A DNA stretch of 64,000 bases from Vibrio algarum (GCF_028204155.1 NZ_JAQLOI010000003.1:558001-622000); one strand, 5' to 3'; positions 38,415 to 47,849 are shown, counted from the stretch's first letter. Notes: a model not told the origin generated them from the letters alone. Made by a program: numbers and translations.

Positions 38415-39451
38415 AACGAGTCACATTATTTTGTTTATCCCTTTTGCTTGTAGCTTGTAGCGGTGTGGATTTTATGGGGGCTCAACGTTATCTTTCCGGT
38501 GGTTTTTACGTTCAGCGTTGGTTTTTAAATGAAGAGCATGATGAAAGAAAGCTGCCCTCGGGAACGGATTTATATGGTGCATCAGCAAAAAAGATTGAAC
38601 ACATGTTTACCGTGCGTTATTACGTGCAAGATGGTCAACGAGAGAATATTGAAATTCCCGCAGAACGAATGTGGAAAGTCATACCGGATGAGGTGGTTCA
38701 TGTTCTCCCTGTCTGGAGATACAAGAATGTCTATTTGTATATAAAAGAAGATGAAACCTATATAAAAGATGAACAACTAATGGCTCCACAAAGCCTTCTA
38801 GATGGCGCGAGACGGATTCCGATACAATCGTGTGATCCTAAGGGATGGTGCAAGAGTTATGTATCGCGTTATTACAAAACTTTGTATAAAGGGGAGGTAG
38901 AGTACAACTTCGATGAGGTGTATTACATTAAAAAGCAGTATTTATACAAGGGAGAAGATCGGTTATTTGAGTCCCAGAAGCGAGAGCTGAAAGCGCGCAA
39001 TGCAAAGGCAAAAGTTGCCCCGCTTCCTTTCATAACGCCATCAAAGGAAGTGTGTATAAAAAATGGAGGAGAGGTCGAGCGCGATAATAAATGTTATCTG
39101 TTGGCTCATGGCTGGAAAGCATCTCAGATATGCTCTGATTCAGGAGGAAGGTTACCGACTAATACCGAATTAATGGAAGTGGTTCAGGAATGCGGTGGGC
39201 CGATAAAGGACAATGACCTGCCAAAACCTCATGAAAAAAACAGTAGCAAAATAGATAATTACGACGCATGTGTACTGGATAAGGGTTTTGTTTACAGCAA
39301 ATATTTTACTTCTGAGACTAAAGACTCTGAAAGTGCAGGCGGTTCGGCAATAAACTCTGTTCGATTTGTTCATTTCGAGCTAGGTGAAAGTTGGTGGAGT
39401 GGAACCGACCTGAAAAACGCAAGTGGTAACGTAATTTGCCACGAAATGTAA
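38411..39451 (+). CDS. Lipoprotein overlapping tpsA; candidate immunity protein
   Basis: Protein of 346 residues starting within the tpsA stop (ATGA overlap). The N-terminus is a lipoprotein signal with lipobox LLVAC (Cys16) followed by Ser-Gly-Val-Asp, so it should be acylated and, lacking Asp at +2, sorted to the outer membrane. The C-terminal part has paired cysteines and the segments GGRLPTNTELMEVVQECGG and SWWSGTDLKNASGNVICHEM, reminiscent of DUF1566/lectin-like folds. I do not recognise the family. The tight coupling to a toxin-like TpsA C-terminus and the envelope location suggest it protects the producer from the hydrolase, as lipoprotein immunity proteins do for type VI lipase effectors (inference). 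Confidence 0.65.
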   Translation: MKRVTLFCLSLLLVACSGVDFMGAQRYLSGGFYVQRWFLNEEHDERKLPSGTDLYGASAKKIEHMFTVRYYVQDGQRENIEIPAERMWKVIPDEVVHVLPVWRYKNVYLYIKEDETYIKDEQLMAPQSLLDGARRIPIQSCDPKGWCKSYVSRYYKTLYKGEVEYNFDEVYYIKKQYLYKGEDRLFESQKRELKARNAKAKVAPLPFITPSKEVCIKNGGEVERDNKCYLLAHGWKASQICSDSGGRLPTNTELMEVVQECGGPIKDNDLPKPHEKNSSKIDNYDACVLDKGFVYSKYFTSETKDSESAGGSAINSVRFVHFELGESWWSGTDLKNASGNVICHEM

Positions 39452-39602
39452 CTAACTTTCTAGGTGTGCGCCACTCATCCGAGTGGCGTCCCACTCTCAG
39501 ACACCTCTCTCGCACGTAGGAACAAGCCACAGCGACGGTATCCATGATGGAAATATAAATACTGCCCGTTGTTAGCACGAGGAGAGAACCAGCACATAAT
39601 AG

Positions 39603-39719
39603 CGTGGACGGGAGTTCTATGGTGGTTATTTGATAATAGATTCCGGTGTTTCCAATACCCCTCGCCATATAATAAGCGACATTTACGTACACTATTCTCG
39701 ATTCGATTTAAATTATTAA
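39603..39719 (+). pseudogene. 3' relic of a second tpsB gene
   Basis: The open stretch ends SDIYVHYSRFDLNY followed by TAA, closely matching the last strand of the intact TpsB (DDYVIYFRLDLKY). Nothing upstream encodes a barrel, so only the terminal strand or two remain. The homology continues through the stop into the following leader repeat. Confidence 0.7.
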
Positions 39720-39900
39720 CAATAATAAATCACACACAGATCTCAATTTGAACTATTCACCTTTCCACTGCTATTTAGAGCACAGATAGCCCCAACCACA
39801 ACCAGTGATGAAATTTAGCAAACGCCATTAAATAGGCTCATCATCATGCCATAGCAGAGACGCCGCTCAAGTGAAATTATGACGTATCCCTGTTGTGGAG
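39693..39900 (+). repeat. Direct repeat copy 2: relic tpsB end plus leader
   Basis: Same 208-base length as the segment at 30252-30459 and co-linear with it. Here the leader leads to no tpsA start: after TGTTGTGGAG the sequence diverges. The hairpin arms have mutated (CCATAGCAGAG versus CCCTGTTGTGG), so this copy is decaying. Confidence 0.88.
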
Positions 39901-40187
39901 TGGAAATTCGAGGACTGGCACCTTAACTCCATTTCTTCAATAAGTTTTTATATTTTTAAAGGTTCATGAATTTTTTAAATAGTGCTATTTCGAAATGGCT
40001 GTACTGTTATTAGTTACAAGAAGTCTAAATCAAGCCGAACAAGCTTAAGGTATTGATATGTTTTATATTCATCATGATATCAATACAATCAGCATTAATG
40101 TTATAGCGTTTATTAAATGAGGTTTAATTTTCGATATTGGCTCATGAAGGATGTTTTTGTACTTGTATTTATAGATGGAGGTTTAGG

Positions 40188-41540
40188 GTGGGAATAATTA
40201 ATAAAGCGTGTGGACTGTTGGTCGTTTTTACTTTGTTAATAACTGGGTGTTTATCAAATACCAAAAATGCATTACAAAAGGCGAATTTATCGCCTGGTGT
40301 TACCTATCAGGTACAGTCTTTTGACGTAGACTTAACGTATAAACTGAACGTACCTGGATTTTTAGATCAAGAACATACAAAAAAGGTGATGGAAGCAAGT
40401 TTTAATAAAGCACTAGAAAATGCAGGACTTTTAGCTCAAGAAAGTGATAAAAACACCATACCAATTTATATTTACATTGATTATCGCCGAATTTTCACTG
40501 GTGAAGCGACGCCATTTCCTATTGATAAAGTGGGATCTCCATATTTTTATTTCCAGATCACAACGAAAAATGATACAGAGACATTCAATATCTATCAATC
40601 TAAAGAGTTGTCACTATCCATATCTATGTTCGACTTTGCTGATTTATTTAAAGCCGACAAAAATATTGCTACGGATGTTAAATATTCGATGTCAATAGGT
40701 CACAATATAGCGAAACAATTGATAGAAAAAACACCTGGGCATAACGTTGAACAGGTTGATGACATCTTGGATGTTGAACTTAACGCCTTTGTAAATTCAA
40801 CAATAAGAGCTTTTGAGGAACAAGAAGAAGCGCGTATTGGGTATGATTACATCCCGGACATCATAACGAAAGATTTTGTTGCTCGATTAACCAGTGATAA
40901 ATATAAGGTACGTAAGTCGGCTTATAAAGAGATTCAGAAAAGCTGGTTTAATCAAGACCCGATTTTTGGGCTCATCAACGATCAACTCTTAGCATCTTAT
41001 AAGCAAGACTTAAGCGATGAAGCACTTTCTGAAGCAAAGTATCAGATAGAAACATTAGCACTATCTGGCTTAGCCTCATACACATCAACTTTATCTAAAA
41101 TTGCGCAAAATGCAAAATCTGAGCAGTTAATAAAAGAGGCGACAGAGGGGCTTGAAACGCTCAAGTCACGTTCTATTCGAGCTAGCGCCATACATAAGCC
41201 GTTACCAGAAAACATGACATTAGAATGGCAGCAGCACCAGTTTTACAACATGATTCGATCAAATGACTTGTATTTACAAAAGCTGGCCGTAAAGCGAATT
41301 TATAAAAAATACCCTAGGAACGAAATATTACTCGATGAGCTGAGTTTATCTCTTGATAACGCACGTTCTAGAAGTGTTTATAAAGCTATTTTACGATCAG
41401 ACTATCATGCTTGGATTTGTCGCGTGCTAGGTATGTCAGGAAACAAGAAATATAAAGCAAAACTCGACTATATGGCCATGCATGCAAATACCAAAAAAGT
41501 TAGAAATTTTGCTGAAGAGTTTGCTGAAGAATTAGAATAA
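40188..41540 (+). CDS. Lipoprotein of unknown function downstream of the tps relic
   Basis: I start it at the GTG at 40188 because GGAGG sits six bases upstream and the product then begins with a lipoprotein signal (MGIINKACGLLVVFTLLITG, Cys at about 21, then LSNTKN). The mature protein (450 residues in total) has an N-terminal alpha/beta portion (about 25-190) and a largely helical C-terminal half (about 215-450) with repeated helix pairs that look like HEAT-type repeats. No family recognised. It sits exactly where a tpsA would follow the second tpsB leader, so it may be cargo or an immunity gene brought in by rearrangement (inference). Confidence 0.6.
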   Translation: MGIINKACGLLVVFTLLITGCLSNTKNALQKANLSPGVTYQVQSFDVDLTYKLNVPGFLDQEHTKKVMEASFNKALENAGLLAQESDKNTIPIYIYIDYRRIFTGEATPFPIDKVGSPYFYFQITTKNDTETFNIYQSKELSLSISMFDFADLFKADKNIATDVKYSMSIGHNIAKQLIEKTPGHNVEQVDDILDVELNAFVNSTIRAFEEQEEARIGYDYIPDIITKDFVARLTSDKYKVRKSAYKEIQKSWFNQDPIFGLINDQLLASYKQDLSDEALSEAKYQIETLALSGLASYTSTLSKIAQNAKSEQLIKEATEGLETLKSRSIRASAIHKPLPENMTLEWQQHQFYNMIRSNDLYLQKLAVKRIYKKYPRNEILLDELSLSLDNARSRSVYKAILRSDYHAWICRVLGMSGNKKYKAKLDYMAMHANTKKVRNFAEEFAEELE

Positions 41541-42123
41541 CTCGCATAGAAACAATGCGTAATAGAGCGGTACAGGCACCTTAAGAAACTAGTTCTGAGG
41601 TGTCTTTTTTACTTTTAGAGTGCTTGCCCTGGAAAATACGTGGACAAGCACCGTAAAAAAGCAAAACAAACAGGTTTCTTAACCCTCTAATTATTACGAA
41701 GCCGGTTAGTTTTAATGTGCGATTATAGACGCGAGCGCGAGTCTGCCTAATCACGGTTTTAATCTAGTTTTACCGATTAAATAAATATAACAGGATCTAA
41801 AATGCGACAAGTCGTCTTGTCTGTTTTGATCGAAGTGATAATTTGGAAAGTTGGCTTAGTTCAGTTGATAGCCACATATCCGACGCCTATGTAATCGAGG
41901 TAAAGAAGAGTAAATACTCTTTTTACAGCCAACTAGCAGAGCACGTTTTCTTTCCTGTTGAGTGCATTAGGTGGTTGTCCCTATATTAACTTTTTTGATT
42001 GCCATAATGGGCTTAAACTGAGCCTTATGTAAAAACTTACGTTTTAAAAACATACTCTGTGATGTAAGTTTTCCACTAGTTTTAACCGAAAATAATTATA
42101 TTAATATATAGAAGGACAAAGAA
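41541..42123. other. Intergenic region before the LysR gene
   Basis: 583 bases. Apart from the terminator at 41575-41604 I see no gene, repeat or RNA. The final 60 bases are AT-rich and probably hold the regulator promoter; AGAAGGAC lies just before the ATG at 42124. Confidence 0.5.
41575..41604 (+). terminator. Terminator after the lipoprotein gene
   Basis: Stem GGCACCT / AGGTGTC (one G-T pair) followed by six Ts, about 35 bases after the stop. Confidence 0.75.
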
Positions 42124-43026
42124 ATGCCTCTGTGTAACGACTCTTTAAGAACTATTCACGTTATTGCTCAATCGGGAAGCTTCGCTATTGCCGCAGAAAG
42201 GTTAAATCGCGTACCTTCGTCAGTAAGCTATTCTGTGAAAAAAATAGAAGAGGAGTTAGGGATTTCATTATTTGATCGGACTGGTAGGCAAGTTAAACTC
42301 ACCGTTGCTGGCGAGTACTTTATAAAAAATAGTCAGTGGATGTTGCACTCATATAAAGAACTGGTACGGAACTCTGCGCTTATCAGCACTGGGATCAATG
42401 TGTCATTTACCATCGCCATCAACAATATCATTAATCGTGATGGTTTGATTGATCTTGCTGAAAGGTTGAACGAGAAATTTCCTGCAACGCAGATAACGTT
42501 TAAAACAGAAGTATACAATGGATGCTGGGATGCGCTATATGACGGCCGTGCAGATTTAATCATTGGGGCACCACACTCAGCACCTAAAATGGAAGGTGTT
42601 ATTTATCATCCTATTGGTAACATAGAATGGGATTTCGTCGTGGCACAGTCGCATCCGCTTGCCAGTAAAGTTTCCGTATTATCAGCGGAAGAATTACGTT
42701 ACTACCCCGCCATTGTAGTTAAAGACACCTCTCAGCATATTTCTCAACAAAATACTTGGTCGTTAACCGGACAAAAAGTAATTTATGCGCCAGAGCTCAG
42801 CACTGCCATTAAAATGATACAACGTGGTGTGGGTATTGGGTACATCCCCCACCTTCGCGTCAAAGAACTACTTGATCAAGGGACGGTTTTAAAAAAAGCA
42901 ATTGTGGAGCACAAACAACCTACTCAGCTATTTTATGCGTGGCAGGCAAATCAAGATAATCCGGTGTTAAATTGGTGCACTGAATACTTAATGCGCGCAG
43001 AAAATATCGTAAAATGGAACAACTAA
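42124..43026 (+). CDS. LysR-family regulator, AllS-like
   Basis: LysR-type protein of 300 residues with an N-terminal winged helix (LRTIHVIAQSGSFAIAAERL) and an effector-binding domain (about 90-295). The segments FPATQITFKTEVYNGCWDAL, PIGNIEWDFVVAQSHPLAS and GVGIGYIPHLRVKELL resemble E. coli AllS, the activator of the allantoin genes. It lies directly upstream of, and on the same strand as, the ureide operon, making it the likely activator of that operon. The inducer may be a ureide or related nitrogen compound (inference). Confidence 0.82.
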   Translation: MPLCNDSLRTIHVIAQSGSFAIAAERLNRVPSSVSYSVKKIEEELGISLFDRTGRQVKLTVAGEYFIKNSQWMLHSYKELVRNSALISTGINVSFTIAINNIINRDGLIDLAERLNEKFPATQITFKTEVYNGCWDALYDGRADLIIGAPHSAPKMEGVIYHPIGNIEWDFVVAQSHPLASKVSVLSAEELRYYPAIVVKDTSQHISQQNTWSLTGQKVIYAPELSTAIKMIQRGVGIGYIPHLRVKELLDQGTVLKKAIVEHKQPTQLFYAWQANQDNPVLNWCTEYLMRAENIVKWNN

Positions 43027-43342
43027 ATTTAATCGCGAATAGGACGGTGCTCATTCCTAACCCTTGACATAGTTCTCATTTTTATTCCCAATATCCGATA
43101 AAAACCCAATAAGACACTTCAATTTTTTCGATGTTAGAAGGCTAACATCGTTTCACCTCTTGTTTTAATCACGTAACGATTTTATTGCGTGATTAAGCGC
43201 ACATGTACATCCCATTCATCAAAAATACTGTTGTCATCATTTGAATTTTCTCACTTTTAAATCCAAATGATGACGGATATTATCCCTACAGTGTTAACTA
43301 CTTAACGTTAACGTAACCCTCTAAATTTAGGTTATTTAAGCT
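43027..43342. promoter_or_regulatory. Control region of the ureide operon with three inverted repeats
   Basis: 316 bases containing inverted repeats CGATGTTA-N6-TAACATCG (43129-43150), TTAATCACG-N14-CGTGATTAA (43165-43196) and GTCATCATTTG-N20-CAAATGATGAC (43233-43274). The first could end the regulator transcript but has no clear T run. The third ends about 70 bases before the first structural gene. Such spaced dyads are candidate binding sites for the adjacent LysR protein. Confidence 0.55.
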
Positions 43343-44005
43343 ATGAATAGAACGTTTAATGCAGAACCATTTCCCCTAGAATTTTCTCTTGAGAATACCG
43401 CATTACTAGTTATTGACATGCAACGTGATTTTGTTGAATCAGGTGGATTTGGTGAGGTTTTAGGCAATGATGTATCTCTAGTTCGCAGTGCTATTGAGCC
43501 TTGCGTTAAAGTACTCAACGCCGCGCGTAATGCCGGATTAATGGTTATTCATACTCGAGAGGGGCATCGTCCAGATCTGACTGACTGTCCTGCAGCAAAG
43601 CTAACCCGTGGCGGTCAGACGTTTATAGGTGAAATGGGCCCTAAAGGACGCACACTTATCCGTGGCGAAGAAGGGCATGACATCATTCCTGAATTGTACC
43701 CTATAGCTGGAGAGCCAATAATTGACAAGCCAGGCAAAGGCGCTTTTTACCAAACAGATCTACATCTCATTTTACAAACTAGTAATATTAAAACGATTAT
43801 TATTTGCGGTGTCACAACGGAAGTCTGCGTTAATACCACAACACGTGAAGCCAACGACCGTGGTTATGAATGTATTATTCCTGAAGACTGTACTGGCTCA
43901 TATTTTCCTGAATTCCATAAATATGCTCTAGAGATGATTAAAGCACAGGGAGCAATTATCGGTTGGATCTCAAACTCAGAAAATATCATTGAGGCCATTA
44001 ACTAA
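43343..44005 (+). CDS. Isochorismatase-like cysteine hydrolase, biuret-hydrolase-like
   Basis: Cytoplasmic amidohydrolase of 220 residues. The family triad is visible: Asp25 in LLVIDMQRDF, Lys132 in IDKPGKGAF and Cys162 in GVTTEVCVNTT. The stretches HTREGHRPDLTDCPAAK, IIPELYPIAGEPIIDKPGKG and TREANDRGYECIIPEDC strongly resemble biuret hydrolase and its relatives (family knowledge), more than RutB or nicotinamidase. It probably releases ammonia or carbamate from a ureido compound. First structural gene of the operon; the next gene starts three bases after its stop. The exact substrate is not readable from the sequence. Confidence 0.8.
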   Translation: MNRTFNAEPFPLEFSLENTALLVIDMQRDFVESGGFGEVLGNDVSLVRSAIEPCVKVLNAARNAGLMVIHTREGHRPDLTDCPAAKLTRGGQTFIGEMGPKGRTLIRGEEGHDIIPELYPIAGEPIIDKPGKGAFYQTDLHLILQTSNIKTIIICGVTTEVCVNTTTREANDRGYECIIPEDCTGSYFPEFHKYALEMIKAQGAIIGWISNSENIIEAIN

Positions 44006-44008
44006 GGG

Positions 44009-44854
44009 GTGGTTGTTGCTCTTAGTAAGGGATACCTTTGCCCCTCAAAATCTTTAAATGGCAAGGTACATAGTGTTTTTAGTCGCTCCGTCAACATTAT
44101 TACCGACTGTAAAGAGACACCTTGGATATCCCTACTAGATATATCACTACCAGCAACACCTACTGCTTTTCAATATTCTTTATCGGCGTCTGTTGATTTA
44201 AGAGCGCATTTATACAGAAATGATCCTGTATTTATTCGTGGAGGGGTAATTCGATTCCCTTCATTTTTATCACTGTCAATAAACACATTGACAGCAACTA
44301 ACTGGAAGAGAGCCCCAATACTTAAAAAATTTAGCCATTGTAATGTAATAAATAATTTAAGAACTGCTGAAAAAGAGCTTCTTAATTTTGTCTCTAAGAA
44401 TAAAAAAACACCTATAAACTCAATTGATGAGTATTTGCAATTATTGCATATTAAAGTACCTAATTGTATTCATGACAATCCTGAATTGTTAATCACAAAT
44501 ATAGGTAAAGGGGAAGGATTAACACCATCTGGCGATGATTTTTTAATCGGTGTGCTCGCGGTATTATCTGGCTTGAAACAGTGTATACCAGAGACCGACA
44601 TTATTTTTAAACGCCTACAAGTTGCCTCTATTTTACTTAGTACTACAACAGACATTAGCGCTCACTATTTGGAATTAGCATTAGCACAGCATTTTTCAGA
44701 GCCGGTTCAATGGCTAGTTTATCGCTTATTTAATGTGACAAAAGAGGCAGATATTCAAGTGTGCATGTCAATTAATATTAATATTGGTGCAAGTTCTGGT
44801 GCTGATACTGCGGCAGGTATTATTTACTGCATAAATAAATTATTACCAATTTAA
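44009..44854 (+). CDS. DUF2877 protein, AllH-like carbamoyltransferase subunit
   Basis: Protein of 281 residues with a GTG start three bases after the hydrolase gene. The signature NIGKGEGLTPSGDDFLIGVL (about 167-186) and the C-terminal GASSGADTAAGIIYCI identify DUF2877. In E. coli the DUF2877 protein YlbF/AllH acts with FdrA/AllF and YlbE/AllG as the oxamate carbamoyltransferase of anaerobic allantoin breakdown (established knowledge). Finding all three side by side here supports a carbamoyltransferase complex that forms carbamoyl phosphate. Confidence 0.8.
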   Translation: MVVALSKGYLCPSKSLNGKVHSVFSRSVNIITDCKETPWISLLDISLPATPTAFQYSLSASVDLRAHLYRNDPVFIRGGVIRFPSFLSLSINTLTATNWKRAPILKKFSHCNVINNLRTAEKELLNFVSKNKKTPINSIDEYLQLLHIKVPNCIHDNPELLITNIGKGEGLTPSGDDFLIGVLAVLSGLKQCIPETDIIFKRLQVASILLSTTTDISAHYLELALAQHFSEPVQWLVYRLFNVTKEADIQVCMSININIGASSGADTAAGIIYCINKLLPI

Positions 44855-44877
44855 TAAAATTAGAACAACAGGTATAT

Positions 44878-46419
44878 ATGATTACAAAATATAAATTATT
44901 TAAGAATCTTTATCAGGATTCAGTTTCTTTAATGCAAATCTCATCTGCATTGAATAAAATTATAGATATTAATGATGCCTCTGTTGTAATGGGAACGGAA
45001 GCTAACTTACAACGTATTATCGATGCTGGATTTGGAGTGGATATTATCGCCTCTCCTAACGATTTAGTCATTGCCGTAAAAGGAGAAGAAAGTGCTTGTA
45101 TTAAAGCTATCGAGCATGCTGAAGAATTATTGACAGCAAAACCTATCGAAGATGCGAGTCAAGGTTTTAGTCAACCAATTAACAGCTTGTCCCTAGGATT
45201 AGAACAACACCCTGAATCTAACCTAGCGCTAATCTCGGTACCTGGTGATTATGCCGCGGCCGAAGCTATCAAGGCATTAAACCTAGGTTTGAACGTTATG
45301 ATGTTCAGCGATAATGTCTCTATTCGTGATGAGCAACAAATCAAGCTATTGGCGCAACAAAAAGGCTTGTTAGTGATGGGCCCTGATTGTGGGACGGCAA
45401 TAATAAACGGTATCCCGCTTGGTTTTGCTAATGTTGTTCGTACAGGAAAGATAGCGGTTGTTGCCGCATCAGGTACTGGCATGCAAGAGGCAACCTGTCG
45501 TATCCATCAATTAGGCGAAGGCATATCACAAGCCATTGGAACGGGAGGACATGATCTACACCTAGATATTGGTGGAATATCTATGTTGCAAGGTTTAAAT
45601 GCGCTCGCTGATGATCCTAAAACAGATGTGATAGTGCTCATTTCAAAGCCACCAGCAGAGTCAATAGCAAAAAATATTATTACGCAAGCATCAAAAATAA
45701 ACAAACCAGTCGTCATTAACTTCCTTGGTTCCAGCGAGATAAAGACGGCTATCGACGGTGTCTATTTTGCTGACACTCTCGTCCAAGCAGCGGAAATGGC
45801 TGTCGCGATTTTACACGATGATGACATACAAGCGAACGATGAAAATTGTGATTTAAATAAGAGCAAAGCAGCTGAATATGCAGCCACTCTCACCCCAGAC
45901 CAAAAGTATATTCGAGGTGTTTTTGCTGGTGGCACTTTCTGTTATGAAAGCCAAATTGTCGCTCAAAAACATGCTATTCAAGCTTATTCAAACACCCCTT
46001 CGAAAGACAATAAACAACTTGAGAATGTATGGCACAGCCAACAACATACAATCGTCGATCTTGGTGACGATGAGTTTACACAAGGCCGCCCGCATCCAAT
46101 GATAGACCCTACTCTGCGTAATCAACGCATCCTCCAAGAGGCACGAGATCAAGAAACTGCCATCGTATTATTTGATGTAGTGCTCGGCTACGGAGCTTCT
46201 GAAGAGCCAATAATAGGCCTATTAGATGTATTGAAACAGGTTAAAGACGAGCAACAGACTGCGCCACTATTTATTGCCCATGTTTGTGGTACAGATTTAG
46301 ACCCACAGTCGCGTGATTTAACACGCCAGTTATTGGCCGATGCAGGCGTGTTACTCGCAGAAAGCAATGCCGATGCCTCGCATCTCTCTAGTCATATTAT
46401 TTCTCAACTTAGCGAATAA
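44878..46419 (+). CDS. fdrA: FdrA/AllF-like carbamoyltransferase subunit
   Basis: Protein of 513 residues of the FdrA family, related in fold to succinyl-CoA synthetase alpha chains. Recognisable segments are MGPDCGTAIINGIPLGFANV (about 167-186), VVAASGTGMQEATCRIHQLG, GTGGHDLHLDIGG and the C-terminal DVVLGYGASEEP. Works with the DUF1116 and DUF2877 proteins in carbamoyl transfer to phosphate (family knowledge). It starts 23 bases after the DUF2877 gene. Confidence 0.87.
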   Translation: MITKYKLFKNLYQDSVSLMQISSALNKIIDINDASVVMGTEANLQRIIDAGFGVDIIASPNDLVIAVKGEESACIKAIEHAEELLTAKPIEDASQGFSQPINSLSLGLEQHPESNLALISVPGDYAAAEAIKALNLGLNVMMFSDNVSIRDEQQIKLLAQQKGLLVMGPDCGTAIINGIPLGFANVVRTGKIAVVAASGTGMQEATCRIHQLGEGISQAIGTGGHDLHLDIGGISMLQGLNALADDPKTDVIVLISKPPAESIAKNIITQASKINKPVVINFLGSSEIKTAIDGVYFADTLVQAAEMAVAILHDDDIQANDENCDLNKSKAAEYAATLTPDQKYIRGVFAGGTFCYESQIVAQKHAIQAYSNTPSKDNKQLENVWHSQQHTIVDLGDDEFTQGRPHPMIDPTLRNQRILQEARDQETAIVLFDVVLGYGASEEPIIGLLDVLKQVKDEQQTAPLFIAHVCGTDLDPQSRDLTRQLLADAGVLLAESNADASHLSSHIISQLSE

Positions 46420-46430
46420 AGGTATTGCCA

Positions 46431-47849
46431 ATGAAAGAACTATTTACGCAAAATCTTACTGTTCTCAATGCTGGTCTTACTAGCTTTGCAACTAATATCA
46501 ATCACGCGGGAGGAAACGCAAACTCTATCAGTTGGCAACCGCCTGCTAGTGGTAATAAAGAGGCCGGTTTAGGTCTCGCTACCCTGATTAATCAACCTGA
46601 AATTGAGCTCGCTAATGAAGTGGCTATGGAACGTTACCTATCTGCTATCCCAACGCTAGTTGATGTAGCAACGGCTAGTGACGCTATCCCCGCTCTGGCC
46701 CAAAAGAGATTAATCCTCCACGCGGGCCCTCCTATTGCTTGGAACTCGATGTGTGGACCAATGCAAGGCGCTATTCTTGGTGCGATATTATTTGAGAAAT
46801 GGGCGTCGACACTTGAAGAAGCAGAACAAATTGTCATTCGAGGTGAAATAAGTTTTGAACCCTGCCACCACTATGATGCAGTAGGTCCTATGGCCGGTAT
46901 TATCAGTGCTTCAATGCCCTTATGGGTTATAGAGAATCCAAGTAACAATAACCAACGTGTTTTTAGCAATTTTAATGAAGGCTTAGGTAAGGTACTACGA
47001 TTTGGAGCTAATAGCGCGACTGTCATTGAACGTCTAGAGTGGATGGGGACTGAACTAGCGTCAGCAATGAAAGCAATGTTGGTTGAATCTGGGCCGATAG
47101 AATTGAAGCCCATTATGGCACAAGCATTACATATGGGAGATGAAGTCCATAATCGCAATGCTGCAGCAACGGGATTATTACTCAAACAACTTGTTCCTGC
47201 GTTGCTACGTACATCTCTCGATCACGAACAAGTTAAAAGAGTCATTAGCTTTATAACTGAAAACGATCACTTCTTCTTAAACCTATCAATGGCGGCATGC
47301 AAAAGTATGCTCAAAGCGGCTGAAAACGTACCAAATAGCACAATGGTTACTATCATGGCTCGTAATGGCGTCAATTTTGGCATACGACTTTCCGGAACAA
47401 ATAATACCTGGTTTGAAGCACCCGCGAACCCTGTAGATGGCTTGTTTTTTCCAGGTTACGATGTCGAAGACGCCGCGGCGGACTTAGGTGACAGCGCGAT
47501 TACCGAAACCGCCGGAGTGGGTGGTTTTGCTATGGCCTCATCACCTGCGATTGTTAAATTTGTTGGTGGTACACCTGCAGATGCAACCAATAATAGCCGG
47601 TCAATGCAAGCTATCACTATTGGTAGTAACCCCGCCTTCACACTACCAGCCTTAAACTTTGCTTCTACAGCAGCTGGAATCGATGCGAGAAAAGTCGTAG
47701 ACCGTTCAATTCTACCAATCATTAATACGGGTATCGCTCACAAAAAAGCGGGGATAGGACAGATTGGGGCCGGCATTACTACTGCACCAATGACCTGTTT
47801 TGTGGATGCCTTATCTTCACTTGTCACCCAGCGTAAACAGGATAGCTAA
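46431..47849 (+). CDS. DUF1116 protein, AllG-like carbamoyltransferase subunit
   Basis: Protein of 472 residues. I use the ATG at 46431, preceded by AAAGG with eight-base spacing, not the upstream TTG. Motifs such as HAGPPIAWNSMCGPMQGAIL, FEPCHHYDAVGPMAGIISAS and MARNGVNFGIRLSG are those of DUF1116 (YlbE/AllG). It starts 11 bases after fdrA and ends one base before the carbamate kinase start. It is thought to be part of the carbamoyltransferase active complex. Confidence 0.87.
   Translation: MKELFTQNLTVLNAGLTSFATNINHAGGNANSISWQPPASGNKEAGLGLATLINQPEIELANEVAMERYLSAIPTLVDVATASDAIPALAQKRLILHAGPPIAWNSMCGPMQGAILGAILFEKWASTLEEAEQIVIRGEISFEPCHHYDAVGPMAGIISASMPLWVIENPSNNNQRVFSNFNEGLGKVLRFGANSATVIERLEWMGTELASAMKAMLVESGPIELKPIMAQALHMGDEVHNRNAAATGLLLKQLVPALLRTSLDHEQVKRVISFITENDHFFLNLSMAACKSMLKAAENVPNSTMVTIMARNGVNFGIRLSGTNNTWFEAPANPVDGLFFPGYDVEDAAADLGDSAITETAGVGGFAMASSPAIVKFVGGTPADATNNSRSMQAITIGSNPAFTLPALNFASTAAGIDARKVVDRSILPIINTGIAHKKAGIGQIGAGITTAPMTCFVDALSSLVTQRKQDS

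Larger units (their letters stand above)
39452..40187. other. Non-coding stretch with relics of a second tps locus
   Basis: Holds a tpsB 3' relic (39603-39719), the second copy of the tps leader repeat (39693-39900) and then about 290 AT-rich bases leading to the next lipoprotein gene. A small hairpin GCCACTCATCCGAGTGGC lies near 39470, just after the preceding gene. No intact gene is seen. Confidence 0.6.
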
